Of a stretch of 54,772 nucleotides of DNA, positions 22,679-33,275 are shown in pieces (the first letter of the stretch is position 1; every line of letters begins with the position of its first letter). Location: the NCBI GenBank assembly GCA_016292015.1, contig JAEEZY010000024.1, positions 1 to 54,772 of the forward strand, in the 5' to 3' direction. The DNA comes from Bacteroidales bacterium (GTDB taxonomy: Bacteria > Bacteroidota > Bacteroidia > Bacteroidales > P3). A model generated the notes under the pieces. That model saw only the letters and a list, made by a program, of their open reading frames with translations. It did not search any database and was not told the DNA's origin. Made by a program: the position numbers and the translations under genes.

Positions 22679-23134
22679 ATGAGTGAATTGAAAAAATATC
22701 AGCTTGGCTTCGACGTTTGGGGTTTGGTGCTTTTTCTGGCGGTCATGGCGCCCAACTTCATCTGGTTTGCCGTACCGGCGCCTAACGATGTGTTGCGCAC
22801 CGAGTCGGTGACGCCCGCCGTCGATATGGTGGCTTCGGTTTGTCAGGTCATGCTTGTTGCCTGCCTATGCTTTGTAGTCAGGAAAGAGCGTCGGCGGTTT
22901 CGTTTGTCGGCACTGGTCATCGCCACACTTGTGTGCCTGGCCGTTTATTATGCCGGCTGGGTGCTCTACTGGTGCGGCATCGCCGACTGGTGGGTCATCC
23001 TCATGCTCACGGTGCCGCCCTGCGCGGCGTTCATCCTGTTTGAGGCGGACAGGGGCAACCTTCCTGCACTTGTCTTCGCATCATTGTTCACTGTCTGCCA
23101 CCTGATATTCGGGATTTTGAATTTCATGATATGA
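22679..23134 (+). CDS. Small integral membrane protein, unknown function
   Basis: I do not recognise the family. The 151-residue protein has about five hydrophobic helices (VWGLVLFLAVMAPNFIWFAV, MVASVCQVMLVACLCFVV, LSALVIATLVCLAVYYAGWV, WVILMLTVPPCAAFILF, ALVFASLFTVCHLIFGILNF) joined by short loops with a basic RKERRRFR cytoplasmic loop. It begins 17 bases after the preceding gene and overlaps the next by 4 bases, so it sits inside an operon. Confidence 0.75.
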   Translation: MSELKKYQLGFDVWGLVLFLAVMAPNFIWFAVPAPNDVLRTESVTPAVDMVASVCQVMLVACLCFVVRKERRRFRLSALVIATLVCLAVYYAGWVLYWCGIADWWVILMLTVPPCAAFILFEADRGNLPALVFASLFTVCHLIFGILNFMI

Positions 23135-23988
23135 GACCTACAATGAAACGGTTGGTTTTGCAGTTGCTTTTCATGCTCCTGTCCATGTCTGCGTTCGCCA
23201 CTGGACAGGCTTGCGACATCATTTACATCGACGGCCAACGATGGCTGCTCATGGGGCGACCCGTCGATGCCGATTCCGTTTTGTATCATTCCCTGCAGGC
23301 CCGCCTGCCGAAGGAAACCGTCGAGTCAACTGATAATTGGGACGGCTTCATAGGCCATTGGAGCCTTGTAGGCCAACATCTTATACTCGACAGCGTGACG
23401 GTTGATGTTGACAGGGATGGCAAAGGGGTCGAAATTGCCCTGCACGATAAAATCATGCGCCGCGTGTTTAAGAAATACTATGCCGGAGGTCACATAGAGG
23501 CGAGCTGGTTCACGGGCAAGCTCCGTCTGGGGCAAGGTCGGGAGATATATTACGAGCACATGGCATGGGTGCGCAATTATGAGCGTGAGCGGCTTCTGAC
23601 GGTGGAAAACGGTATCGTGATAAATGACCAAATCTTTGACAACCATATCGTCGTAGAGGGTTTCGATATAGACACGTTAAAATGGAGCGACGAAAGGGAA
23701 CGGTTTTTGGAGGGGTTCCGTCCCAAGATGGCGGAATACCCTGCGTTGGACACCATCAACACCTTGTATTTCATCGTCTATGACATGGCGATAGACTCGA
23801 CAGGAAGGCTGATAGATGCCAAAATCAGATGGTTAGCCGCGTCGGGGATAGAGCCCATAACCGAACTGCAACTTGCCTTCAAGGCCTACCTGATGGACAT
23901 ATACCCCTGGAGGCTGTGGACAATCAACGGGGAGCTACGACCCCGTGTCACAACATGGAGCGTGCCCCTCTTGAAACGTAAACGATAA
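23131..23988 (+). CDS. Secreted protein with possible TonB C-terminal-like domain
   Basis: The 285-residue protein has a signal peptide (RLVLQLLFMLLSMSAFATGQ) and no other membrane segment. The last ~85 residues (FIVYDMAIDSTGRLIDAKI, ELQLAFKAYL, RLWTINGELRPRVTTWSVPLL) follow the strand-helix-strand pattern of a TonB C-terminal domain, but the usual Pro-rich linker and membrane anchor are absent. The first ~180 residues have no recognised domain. The start overlaps the preceding membrane-protein gene by 4 bases; an alternative start is the ATG four codons in. Confidence 0.65.
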   Translation: MRPTMKRLVLQLLFMLLSMSAFATGQACDIIYIDGQRWLLMGRPVDADSVLYHSLQARLPKETVESTDNWDGFIGHWSLVGQHLILDSVTVDVDRDGKGVEIALHDKIMRRVFKKYYAGGHIEASWFTGKLRLGQGREIYYEHMAWVRNYERERLLTVENGIVINDQIFDNHIVVEGFDIDTLKWSDERERFLEGFRPKMAEYPALDTINTLYFIVYDMAIDSTGRLIDAKIRWLAASGIEPITELQLAFKAYLMDIYPWRLWTINGELRPRVTTWSVPLLKRKR

Positions 23989-24011
23989 TTAGTGAATTGA
24001 CACATACACCT

Positions 24012-25004
24012 ATGAAAACACGTAACCCTAAAATTTTTCGCTGGGCGCTGTGGTGGGGTCTCGGCATAACGGTAGCCTGCCTTGTCACCCTTGTTGTGGA
24101 TAGCATCGCCACGATGGGCGATACCGCCGGAGGGGAGTTTGAAGCGCAAACCCTAGACTCCCTATACAGCATTATTTACAAGTTCGGCATCTGGCCTATG
24201 ATTATTTTCATAGGGGTGGTTGCACCTGTATATGAGGAGCTTGTATTCCGTCTGTGGGGCAACGGAAAACGCTGGACAGGCTATACCTCGGTTGCGCTGA
24301 TGACCTTGTTCTCGTTAAGTTTCGCCTGGTGGGTGGCTCCGATAGTGTTGGCTGCGGGCATAGCCATCATGGTTGTTTACCGCTCCAACCTCACGCGGCG
24401 GCTGTTCATGCTCATGCTCTTTTCGTCGCTGGTTTTTGCATTGATGCACATAGGCAACTATAGTGCCGACGAAAGCCTGCCGATGTTCATCGTTGCCGTG
24501 CTGCACAAGTTCGGCATGGGTTTGCTGGCATCGTACCTGGTAATTAACTACAACATACTGTGGTCGATAGGTTTCCACATACTGAACAACAGTATTATGG
24601 CCATACTGTTAGGAATTGCATTCAACACGGTTGCGACCAAGACCACCGTCATTGAAAACGAAAACTACCGCATCACGATGAACCCTGTGCTTACCAAGAG
24701 CCAGGCATCGGATACGTGCGGCGAAATCGGATGGGTGAACGACAGTGTATATGTCAAGACCGACAGCCCCGACTTCGCAACTGAGATGTTCATCAACGAC
24801 CCATACCACAACGACAGTCGGCTTAGAGCGGTCTCTGGCATGAAGTTTTACCCTAAGATGAAAATCAAGGTGGAGATGCTCAGAGGAAGTCGTGACCACG
24901 AAAGCGTGATAAACACTATGGCGAAAGAGGGCTGGATTGCTCTCGACACCGTTGGCGACACAATCCGCATACGAAACACCTACTCGCCCCTAGACCGACT
25001 GTAA
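24012..25004 (+). CDS. CPBP family intramembrane metalloprotease
   Basis: Abi/CAAX-type glutamate protease, 330 residues from the ATG at 24012 (a TTG further upstream is less likely). It has a first helix (WALWWGLGITVACLVTLVV), then the EExxxR motif in VYEELVFRLWG, a second motif with His in ALMHIGNY, and a third in GFHILNNSIMA. About 110 C-terminal residues are a soluble extension with repeated acidic and Asn-rich stretches, unusual for the family. It ends the run beginning at the M28 peptidase. Substrate unknown. Confidence 0.88.
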   Translation: MKTRNPKIFRWALWWGLGITVACLVTLVVDSIATMGDTAGGEFEAQTLDSLYSIIYKFGIWPMIIFIGVVAPVYEELVFRLWGNGKRWTGYTSVALMTLFSLSFAWWVAPIVLAAGIAIMVVYRSNLTRRLFMLMLFSSLVFALMHIGNYSADESLPMFIVAVLHKFGMGLLASYLVINYNILWSIGFHILNNSIMAILLGIAFNTVATKTTVIENENYRITMNPVLTKSQASDTCGEIGWVNDSVYVKTDSPDFATEMFINDPYHNDSRLRAVSGMKFYPKMKIKVEMLRGSRDHESVINTMAKEGWIALDTVGDTIRIRNTYSPLDRL

Positions 25005-25035
25005 ATAAAAGAACTTTGACGTTTCTTACACAAAA

Positions 25036-25061
25036 AAAAGCGCACCCGAAAGTACGCTTTT
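25036..25061. terminator. Bidirectional terminator between convergent genes
   Basis: Arms 25036-25045 and 25052-25061 pair with one mismatch (AAAAGCG...CGCTTTT) around a short loop. It lies between the CPBP protease gene (+) and the T9SS protein gene (-) and has T-runs on either strand. Confidence 0.75.
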
Positions 25062-25096
25062 CACCAAAGAGATGGCTATTGATTGATAATGAGTTT

Positions 25097-26170
25097 CTAC
25101 CTCGCCACCATCAGGCGAACGGTTTCGCCTGCGGCCTTGACTATATAGATTCCGTTTCTAAGACGTTCCGTCGAAATCGACACAATCACCGAGCCCGAGG
25201 GCACTTGCTGTTCCATCATGCAACGACCCGAGATGTCGTAGATATAGATTGTCTGATTGCCCGACTGCAGGTTTGCTGGATTGAGCGACACCACCACTCT
25301 GTCGCTGGCGGGATTAGGATAGACGCTCTCGATGACCGAGTGTTGCGGGGCATTAATGGATGACGACTCGCCCAGCACGCACACGCCATCGAGATCGTAG
25401 CCTGCGCTATAGCTATATGTCGGGAACGGGTCGTTGACGATATGGCCGTAGGCATCGTATGTGCCATACTGTGGGTCGATGCAACCCACCACGTCAACCA
25501 CACGCACATGGGTTATGTTGTCGATGTCGATACCCGTGCTGTCGCGCAGTTCCTCAAGGTCGAACGGGGTGCCCCAGCCACCCCGATACTTACCCGCAAG
25601 GTTGTTGATATATGTAGCATCAACCTGCCCCATTCCGCCAATCTGCGTCTCCGTCTGGGTCAATGAGGTGGCGGGGAACCTCACAAAGCGTTCTCCGTCG
25701 CTGCTCACCTCCACAAAGGCAAGCTCGAGAAAGTAGTCGTCAAACGAGTTTTCAAACACCGCGAAGTCATATCCGTTGACATTGTGTATCGGCTCGTCGA
25801 AGGTGACGGTAGCGTATCCGCCGTCGCCAAGAGGAACAACTGGATATGTATTGTATGCACCATTGTTCTCCAACACAACCGGTCCTATGGCATTGTCGCC
25901 GTTTGTGGCAAAGGTCACTATCGAGTCGGGACGACCGCGCAAGTCAACCGGACCAAACACCACCTCACAGCCCGTCGCCCATCCGATGATGCGAGGGTCG
26001 TTGCATCTCACTGCCGTGCACCCCTCCGTGCCCACGATACCGCAGAACGGGCCCTGCCCATGTGCGCACACACCACACACTATGAGCAAGGCCAAAGTCA
26101 GCGGGTATTTCAAAAAACTTAATGTTGATATGTTGATACGTTGATATGTTTTTTTGACGAGTTCTTTCAT
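25097..26170 (-). CDS. T9SS-exported surface protein, second gene of the cobalamin-riboswitch unit
   Basis: The 357-residue protein has a signal peptide (SFLKYPLTLALLIVCGVCAHG), a beta-rich body (about residues 45-260) and a T9SS type A sorting domain (SVYPNPASDRVVVSLNP to the end, RLMVAR). The body has the repeated features of a Bacteroidetes surface family: GDGGYATVTFDEPI, YDFAVFENSFDD, FVEVSSDGERFVRFPA, DATYINNLAGKYRGGWGTPF. I recall similar beta-sandwich proteins beside cobalamin-transport genes, but cannot verify that here. It lies 170 bases downstream of the riboswitch-controlled repeat protein, with two hairpins and no clear terminator between them, so it is probably part of the same B12-repressed unit. 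Confidence 0.8.
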   Translation of the reverse strand: MKELVKKTYQRINISTLSFLKYPLTLALLIVCGVCAHGQGPFCGIVGTEGCTAVRCNDPRIIGWATGCEVVFGPVDLRGRPDSIVTFATNGDNAIGPVVLENNGAYNTYPVVPLGDGGYATVTFDEPIHNVNGYDFAVFENSFDDYFLELAFVEVSSDGERFVRFPATSLTQTETQIGGMGQVDATYINNLAGKYRGGWGTPFDLEELRDSTGIDIDNITHVRVVDVVGCIDPQYGTYDAYGHIVNDPFPTYSYSAGYDLDGVCVLGESSSINAPQHSVIESVYPNPASDRVVVSLNPANLQSGNQTIYIYDISGRCMMEQQVPSGSVIVSISTERLRNGIYIVKAAGETVRLMVAR

Positions 26171-26196
26171 AGTTCCTTCCGTTTTTCCGACCTTGT

Positions 26197-26219
26197 GGGC
26201 GTACTTATCGGGTACGCTC
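26197..26219 (-). other. Intergenic stem-loop before the second T9SS gene
   Basis: Arms GCGTAC and GTACGC with added G-U/G-C pairs enclose a 7-base loop, 27 bases upstream of the ATG. The loop and arms resemble the terminator at 25036-25061, but no T-run follows on the minus strand, so it is more likely a leader structure. Confidence 0.45.
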
Positions 26220-26254
26220 TGTTGTCGGTTCTCAAAACATTATTTTTTTCTTCG

Positions 26255-26287
26255 TTCCCGGCGTGGCATCCCTGCCCTCGCCGGGAA
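26255..26287 (-). other. GC-rich intergenic stem-loop between the two T9SS genes
   Basis: A 9-bp perfect stem (26255-26263 with 26279-26287, TTCCCGGCG/CGCCGGGAA) contains an inner GGCA/TGCC stem. On the minus strand it is followed by an A-run rather than a T-run, so it is not a standard terminator; it may protect or process the upstream mRNA. Confidence 0.5.
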
Positions 26288-26324
26288 AATATCAAGGCTT
26301 TTCTCCTCTAATTTCGAATTTCAA

Positions 26325-26346
26325 TTTTCAAAATTCGAAATTAATG
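26325..26346. repeat. AT-rich dispersed element, copy at a gene end
   Basis: TTCAAAATTCGAAATTAATG-like element whose TTA is the stop codon of the minus-strand T9SS gene. Related copies lie at 38773-38792 and inside the deaminase gene at 3021-3041. Confidence 0.45.
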
Positions 26347-27948
26347 TTTCACCACCACCTTGGTGGTCGTGTTGCCGATATGGAGCATATAGACTCCGTT
26401 GGCAAGCACAGAAGTGTTGATGGTCATGCTTTCGCCAGTGATTGCCTGGCTGTAAACCTTGCGACCTGTCATGTCGTAGATAACGGCGTCGCCTTCCATC
26501 GAACCGCACACCACGTTCAGCACACTCGAAGCCGGGTTGGGATAAACCTTCACGTTCACGCCTGCAACCTCGTCGATGCCCTGCGGCTGAGGATCAACAG
26601 CGGGTGCGCTGACGGGATGAATCTCCATCGGATAGGCGTTGATTGTATAGAAACCCCAACCAGGATAGAAACCTCTGTCCATCACTTCACCAGCGGCAGC
26701 ATCGCCCCAAAGGTTGATGTCGCCGTTCTGGAAGGTCTCTCCCATTCCGCTGCCTGAGAAACCGTTTTTGAGCTGTTCCCAATAGGTGGTGCCTGAGAGT
26801 GTGACATTGCCTTCGGTGAAGGTGATATTGTCAAGACCATAGCTACCCATCTCATAGTTGAAACGCGGGTCGGCTGCCTGGATGTCGTCCATCACGGTGG
26901 TCATGGAGACGGTCTCTGTCGAGAATTTGTAACCCCAAGCCAAAGAGGTGTCAGCCCAGTTCACAACGAAAATCATCTTGTTCTCGCCTTCGCCAACCCA
27001 GTAAGTGATGGCGTCAGCAGCGATGGTGGCGGTGGTAGGCAGCGGGTTCGGCAGCGGCTCAAAAACAGGCAGCACCTCGGTTGTCCACACCACATACTCA
27101 GGAAACCAACCGTAGCCGTCCCAATACGTCGAATCAACACCTTCTGCAAAGAGCGACTCTCCGACCTTCAGGAACGAGCCGTTGCTGAGTTCGTTGTTCC
27201 AACCAGCATTGCCGTTTCCATCGAGGATGAACTGCAGGTAGTTGCCGTCAACATTCTGGAATGAGAAATGTAGCGAACCTTCGTCAAAGTTGATTGAGTT
27301 TGACTCAACGGTAACGCGGCTGTCGTTGGCTGCGAGATAATCCAATGCCTGAGTGACAGTCTTGGTTCCGTCAAAACGGATTCCCCATGCCATAGCGACA
27401 CCGGGATTCGACCAATCGACGGCAATAACGGCACTGTTCTCTCCTTCGCCAACCCAGTAGGTCACAGCCGATGCTTCTATTGTAGCATCCACCGGCACCT
27501 GTTTAACCGACACAGCGATGATTGCGGTGCTCCATACTGCGTCGCTCGAGGCTCCCACCTTCACAAACATGCCGTCCTCAAGGTCAACCTCGTCAAAGGC
27601 ATCGCTCGAAAGCGCTCCGTTCACCTTGAATCCCGTGTAGCTGCACGTCAGCTGATATTCCGGACGCTGGATGAACATAAATGCATCATCATAACCCAAG
27701 TAGAAACGTGGATCGGCATCCATCACATCGCTTATCATGTCATCAACCGTCAACCCGTCGGCCTCGTCGAAACGATAGCCCCATGCAAGAGCCGTCGTGC
27801 CGAAATCGACAACCAAGATAGCCTGATCCTCACCCTCGCCTACCCAATAGACAATGTCGTCCGCGGCGATGGTCGACTCTGTCTGTGCGCTGGCAATGCC
27901 GCTCATCATGAAGAGCCCTAAACAAAGTGTAAGTAGTTTTTTTACCAT
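26341..27948 (-). CDS. T9SS-exported surface protein with three YWVGEGE repeats, cobalamin-riboswitch controlled
   Basis: The 535-residue protein has a signal peptide (MVKKLLTLCLGLFMMSGIASA), three homologous domains each opening with YWVGEGE (residues 34-40, 164-170, 317-323) followed by a hydrophobic strand, WGxRF/WGYKF and a helix ending in DPRF or similar, and a T9SS type A sorting domain (VKVYPNPASSVLNVV to VVVKH). Each domain is ~130-150 residues. I do not recognise a named ligand-binding family. A cobalamin riboswitch with its own -7 promoter lies upstream, so expression should fall when B12 is plentiful. That regulation suggests a role in capturing or handling corrinoids at the cell surface; this function is inference. 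Confidence 0.85.
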   Translation of the reverse strand: MVKKLLTLCLGLFMMSGIASAQTESTIAADDIVYWVGEGEDQAILVVDFGTTALAWGYRFDEADGLTVDDMISDVMDADPRFYLGYDDAFMFIQRPEYQLTCSYTGFKVNGALSSDAFDEVDLEDGMFVKVGASSDAVWSTAIIAVSVKQVPVDATIEASAVTYWVGEGENSAVIAVDWSNPGVAMAWGIRFDGTKTVTQALDYLAANDSRVTVESNSINFDEGSLHFSFQNVDGNYLQFILDGNGNAGWNNELSNGSFLKVGESLFAEGVDSTYWDGYGWFPEYVVWTTEVLPVFEPLPNPLPTTATIAADAITYWVGEGENKMIFVVNWADTSLAWGYKFSTETVSMTTVMDDIQAADPRFNYEMGSYGLDNITFTEGNVTLSGTTYWEQLKNGFSGSGMGETFQNGDINLWGDAAAGEVMDRGFYPGWGFYTINAYPMEIHPVSAPAVDPQPQGIDEVAGVNVKVYPNPASSVLNVVCGSMEGDAVIYDMTGRKVYSQAITGESMTINTSVLANGVYMLHIGNTTTKVVVKH

Positions 27949-28076
27949 AATTATTAATGTTTAAAAAGTTAATAAAAAATCATCCAAATCCTCACCCTTA
28001 ACACCTTCACATCTTAACACTAACGCAATAACGCACTAATCTTGACCACTCTTTTCGACCGGCCAACAGCTTATGG

Positions 28077-28109
28077 AAAAAAACAAAAACAATCGGGGAA
28101 TGAACCCCA
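28077..28109 (-). terminator. Candidate expression-platform terminator of the cobalamin riboswitch
   Basis: On the minus strand a short stem (GGGG/CCCC plus one U-G pair, 28094-28098 with 28105-28109) is followed by a T-rich run. It lies between the aptamer and the gene, where a ligand-dependent terminator would be expected. The stem is short, so confidence is moderate. Confidence 0.45.
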
Positions 28110-28171
28110 CAGTCACCTATTGCCCAGAAAGGACATGACTTGCTTTTTCCTCGAAAGCGTAGCCGATACTT

Positions 28172-28370
28172 ACGGGTTTGGCAGGTCTTCTGGCTTGTTC
28201 TCCGCTGTCTCGGCCTTCCCCTGCGCCTATGGCGACGCATAGTGACCACGAAACGGACTGCGGATGTGTGTGATGAACTTACAGCAGCGGGACTGCGACG
28301 GACTCTCACCGTACTTCCCTTTTGATGCCTAAAGAGCTGTGGATGTGTGCAGAATGGCACGTCTCCCCTC
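28172..28370 (-). promoter_or_regulatory. Cobalamin (AdoCbl-type) riboswitch aptamer
   Basis: On the minus strand the conserved parts occur in the right order: a P2 helix with GTGCC (28356-28360) pairing ATGCC-side bases at 28325-28329, then AAAAGGGAA, then GGTGAGAGTCCG (28299-28310), the CCCGCTGCTGT segment, and the B12 box AGCCAGAAGACCTGCC (28180-28195). These are the hallmark elements of the cobalamin riboswitch. The gene starts about 220 bases further on. Ligand binding normally lowers downstream expression. Confidence 0.93.
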
Positions 28371-28394
28371 TCCTTTCAGCAACCAAACCGATTG

Positions 28395-28402
28395 CAAAGA
28401 TA
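28395..28402 (-). promoter_or_regulatory. -7 promoter element for the riboswitch transcript
   Basis: Reads TATCTTTG on the minus strand and places the transcription start just before the aptamer. Confidence 0.65.
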
Positions 28403-28525
28403 CAATATTTATTTAATATAGCAAAGGGGAAAGATTGCTTGAATGCTTGAATGCGAGATTTCGTGATTTCGTGAATGCGTGATTGCGTTAGTGCGTTAGT
28501 GGTGTAGGGGGCGATGGTTGCGGAC

Positions 28526-28557
28526 AAAAAAAACCGTGCTTTTTGAGGGCACGGCTT
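28526..28557 (-). terminator. Terminator after pckA-DUF4234
   Basis: On the minus strand CCGTGC (28549-28554) pairs GCACGG (28534-28539) and is followed by eight T (28526-28533). It lies 33 bases past the stop of the fused gene. Between here and the riboswitch promoter the sequence is a run of imperfect GAATGCGTGATT-like repeats. Confidence 0.8.
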
Positions 28558-28589
28558 TGCTGCGTTATGATTGACAACTAAAGAGAATC

Positions 28590-28988
28590 TTATTCGCCTT
28601 TCTCGTTGAAGTTGGCGCAGAGGGCGTTGAAGTTCTTGAAAAGTCTGTACATGAAGATGAACGGTCCGACGATGATGAGTGAGCCGAAGAAGCCCCAACC
28701 CCACCATGTCTTAGCGCTGAATTTGTGCTCGATGCCGCGACGGGTCATCTCAGCGTCGATACGGTTGCAGAACTTGTGAATCCACACCAGCGGGAGGATA
28801 CCCAGGGTAAGGCCGGAGAGCAGGCATACCCAGAGGAAGAACATGGTGTGCTTGCTGTCATACTTGCTGGCGATCTTGTTGATTTCGCTCGACATGTGGC
28901 AGTACACAACGAGGGCATAGATGCCAAAGGTGATTGCGGAAAGCAGGATGGTTTTGAGCAGACCGCGGTTGGTACGTAGTTTTTCCAT
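28590..28988 (-). CDS. DUF4234 membrane protein, possible independent reading of the pckA fusion's C-terminus
   Basis: Internal ATG at 28986-28988 gives a 132-residue protein ([20 protein letters not shown] start) with helices around [30 protein letters not shown] and [22 protein letters not shown]4234 proteins are usually encoded alone, and the bases before this ATG look like a leader (AT-rich with out-of-frame TAA/TAG). It overlaps the fused frame entirely. Confidence 0.6.
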   Translation of the reverse strand: MEKLRTNRGLLKTILLSAITFGIYALVVYCHMSSEINKIASKYDSKHTMFFLWVCLLSGLTLGILPLVWIHKFCNRIDAEMTRRGIEHKFSAKTWWGWGFFGSLIIVGPFIFMYRLFKNFNALCANFNEKGE

Positions 28989-30644
28989 AATTTTTGAATT
29001 TAGGTTAATACTATTATTTGTTGGTGTTTCATTGTTTTTCGGGCCGGCGGCTACGAGTTTCTTTCCTTCGGGGTTGGTGGTGAACTTCTCGAAGTTTTTG
29101 ATGAAACGGGCAGCGAGGTCGCGTGCCTTCTCGTCCCACACCTTTGCATCGGCATAGGTGTCGCGCGGGTCGAGAATCTTGGGGTCAACGCCGGGGAGGG
29201 CGGTGGGCACCTCGAAGTCGAAATAGGGTATCTTCTTGGTTTGGGCCTTAAGTATGGAGCCGTCGAGGATGGCGTCGATGATGCCGCGGGTGTCCTTGAT
29301 GGAGATACGCTTGCCAGTTCCGTTCCAGCCGGTATTGACGAGGTAGGCCTTGGCGCCGGATTTCTCCATGCGTTTCACGAGTTCTTCGGCATACTTGGTG
29401 GGGTGCAGCTCGAGGAAGGCCTGGCCGAAGCAAGCGCTGAAGGTGGGCGTAGGCTCGGTGATGCCGCGCTCGGTGCCTGCGAGCTTGGCTGTGAAGCCGC
29501 TGAGGAAGTAGTATTTACACTGGTCGGGGGTGAGCACCGAGACGGGAGGCAACACGCCGAAGGCGTCGGCCGAGAGGAAGATGACGTTGTCGGCAGCGGG
29601 GGCTGCGGAGACGGGACGTACGATCTTCTCGATATGGTCGATGGGATAGGATACGCGGGTGTTCTCGGTGACCGACTTGTCGGCGAAGTCGATCTTGCCG
29701 TTCGGGTCAACGGTGACGTTCTCGAGGAGTGCGTTGCGGCGGATGGCGTTGTAGATGTCGGGCTCGCTGTCTTTGTCGAGGTTGATGACCTTGGCGTAGC
29801 AGCCACCTTCGAAGTTGAAGACGCCATCGTCGTCCCAGCCGTGTTCGTCGTCGCCTATGAGCAGACGTTTGGGGTCGGTGGAGAGGGTGGTCTTGCCTGT
29901 GCCGCTGAGGCCGAAGAAGATGGCAGTATGTTTGCCCTGCATGTCGGTGTTGGCGGAGCAGTGCATGGCAGCGATGCCTTGTAGAGGCAGGTAGTAGTTC
30001 ATCATGGAGAACATGCCTTTCTTCATCTCGCCGCCATACCAGGTGTTGAGGATGACCTGCTCACGTGATGTGACGTTGAAGGCGACGCAGGTGTCGCTGT
30101 TGAGGCCGAGTTCCTTATAGTTGTCCACCTTGGCTTTGGAGGCGGCATAGACGGTGAAGTTGGGGGTGAAGGTTTTGAGCTCTTCGTCGGTGGGTTTGAT
30201 GAACATGTTGCGGACGAAGTGGGCCTGCCAGGCAACTTCCATGACGAAGCGTACTGACATGCGGGTGTCCTTGTTGGCGCCGCAGAAGGCATCGACCACG
30301 AAGAGGTCTTTGCCGCAGAGCTGACGTTTGGCGAGGTCGCGCATCTGACGCCACACTTCTTCCGTCATGGGGTGGTTGTCGTTCTTGTAGCCGTCGGTGG
30401 TCCACCACACTGTGTTCTTGGAGTTCTCGTCCATGACGATGTATTTGTCTTTGGGCGAGCGACCAGTGTAGATGCCGGTCATTACGTTGACGGCGTCGAG
30501 CTCAGTGAGCTGACCTTTGTCATAGCCCTCGAGGGAGGGGTCCATCTCGAAGTCGAAGAGTTCTTCGTAGGTGGGGTTATAGTGAAGCGACTTGACGTCG
30601 GTGATGCCCAGCTGGGCGAGGTCTTTCAGGATTTTTTCGTTCAT
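28590..30644 (-). CDS. pckA: Phosphoenolpyruvate carboxykinase (ATP) fused in frame to a DUF4234 membrane domain
   Basis: Residues 1-535 are a complete ATP-type PEPCK, which converts oxaloacetate and ATP to PEP and CO2: [11 protein letters not shown], the P-loop [13 protein letters not shown] (Gly245-Thr252), DDEHGW and the C-terminal end KKLVAAGP, at the normal length of the family. The frame then continues through 17 residues that read like an untranslated spacer (Asn/Thr/Ser-rich) into a Met at 553, where a typical 132-residue DUF4234 protein with three to four membrane helices begins ([17 protein letters not shown]). Loss of a stop near 29035-29039 by one base in an AAAAA run would explain this. 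The domain could also be made separately from the ATG at 28988. A GH97 gene lies upstream. Confidence 0.93.
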   Translation of the reverse strand: MNEKILKDLAQLGITDVKSLHYNPTYEELFDFEMDPSLEGYDKGQLTELDAVNVMTGIYTGRSPKDKYIVMDENSKNTVWWTTDGYKNDNHPMTEEVWRQMRDLAKRQLCGKDLFVVDAFCGANKDTRMSVRFVMEVAWQAHFVRNMFIKPTDEELKTFTPNFTVYAASKAKVDNYKELGLNSDTCVAFNVTSREQVILNTWYGGEMKKGMFSMMNYYLPLQGIAAMHCSANTDMQGKHTAIFFGLSGTGKTTLSTDPKRLLIGDDEHGWDDDGVFNFEGGCYAKVINLDKDSEPDIYNAIRRNALLENVTVDPNGKIDFADKSVTENTRVSYPIDHIEKIVRPVSAAPAADNVIFLSADAFGVLPPVSVLTPDQCKYYFLSGFTAKLAGTERGITEPTPTFSACFGQAFLELHPTKYAEELVKRMEKSGAKAYLVNTGWNGTGKRISIKDTRGIIDAILDGSILKAQTKKIPYFDFEVPTALPGVDPKILDPRDTYADAKVWDEKARDLAARFIKNFEKFTTNPEGKKLVAAGPKNNETPTNNSINLNSKIMEKLRTNRGLLKTILLSAITFGIYALVVYCHMSSEINKIASKYDSKHTMFFLWVCLLSGLTLGILPLVWIHKFCNRIDAEMTRRGIEHKFSAKTWWGWGFFGSLIIVGPFIFMYRLFKNFNALCANFNEKGE

Positions 30645-30702
30645 GATATTATTGCTTTTTTAATTTATTTTTCTTCTTTTTTTATGCCCATGTTCTTCGA
30701 CG

Positions 30703-33066
<2,364 letters not shown>

Positions 33067-33275
33067 TTATCTTCTTTTATTGTATTCTTTTTGTTTACAC
33101 CTTTCCTCCCCGACTCTTTTCCCCTCTCTCAACTCGCCTCCCCTGTAAGTGTCCAGACAGTCCTGAATCGGACTTCATACGGACCTGAATCGGACAACCT
33201 CCCACAACCGTCCATCACTCTGCCTATCATACCCAACACCCTGTCACTCGTTAATCTCCTACAAACCTGCCCATT

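Noticed and set aside
28400..28530. GAATGCGTGATT-like repeats as a CRISPR array
   Set aside because: Units are short, imperfect and lack spacers of constant length; no cas genes are nearby.
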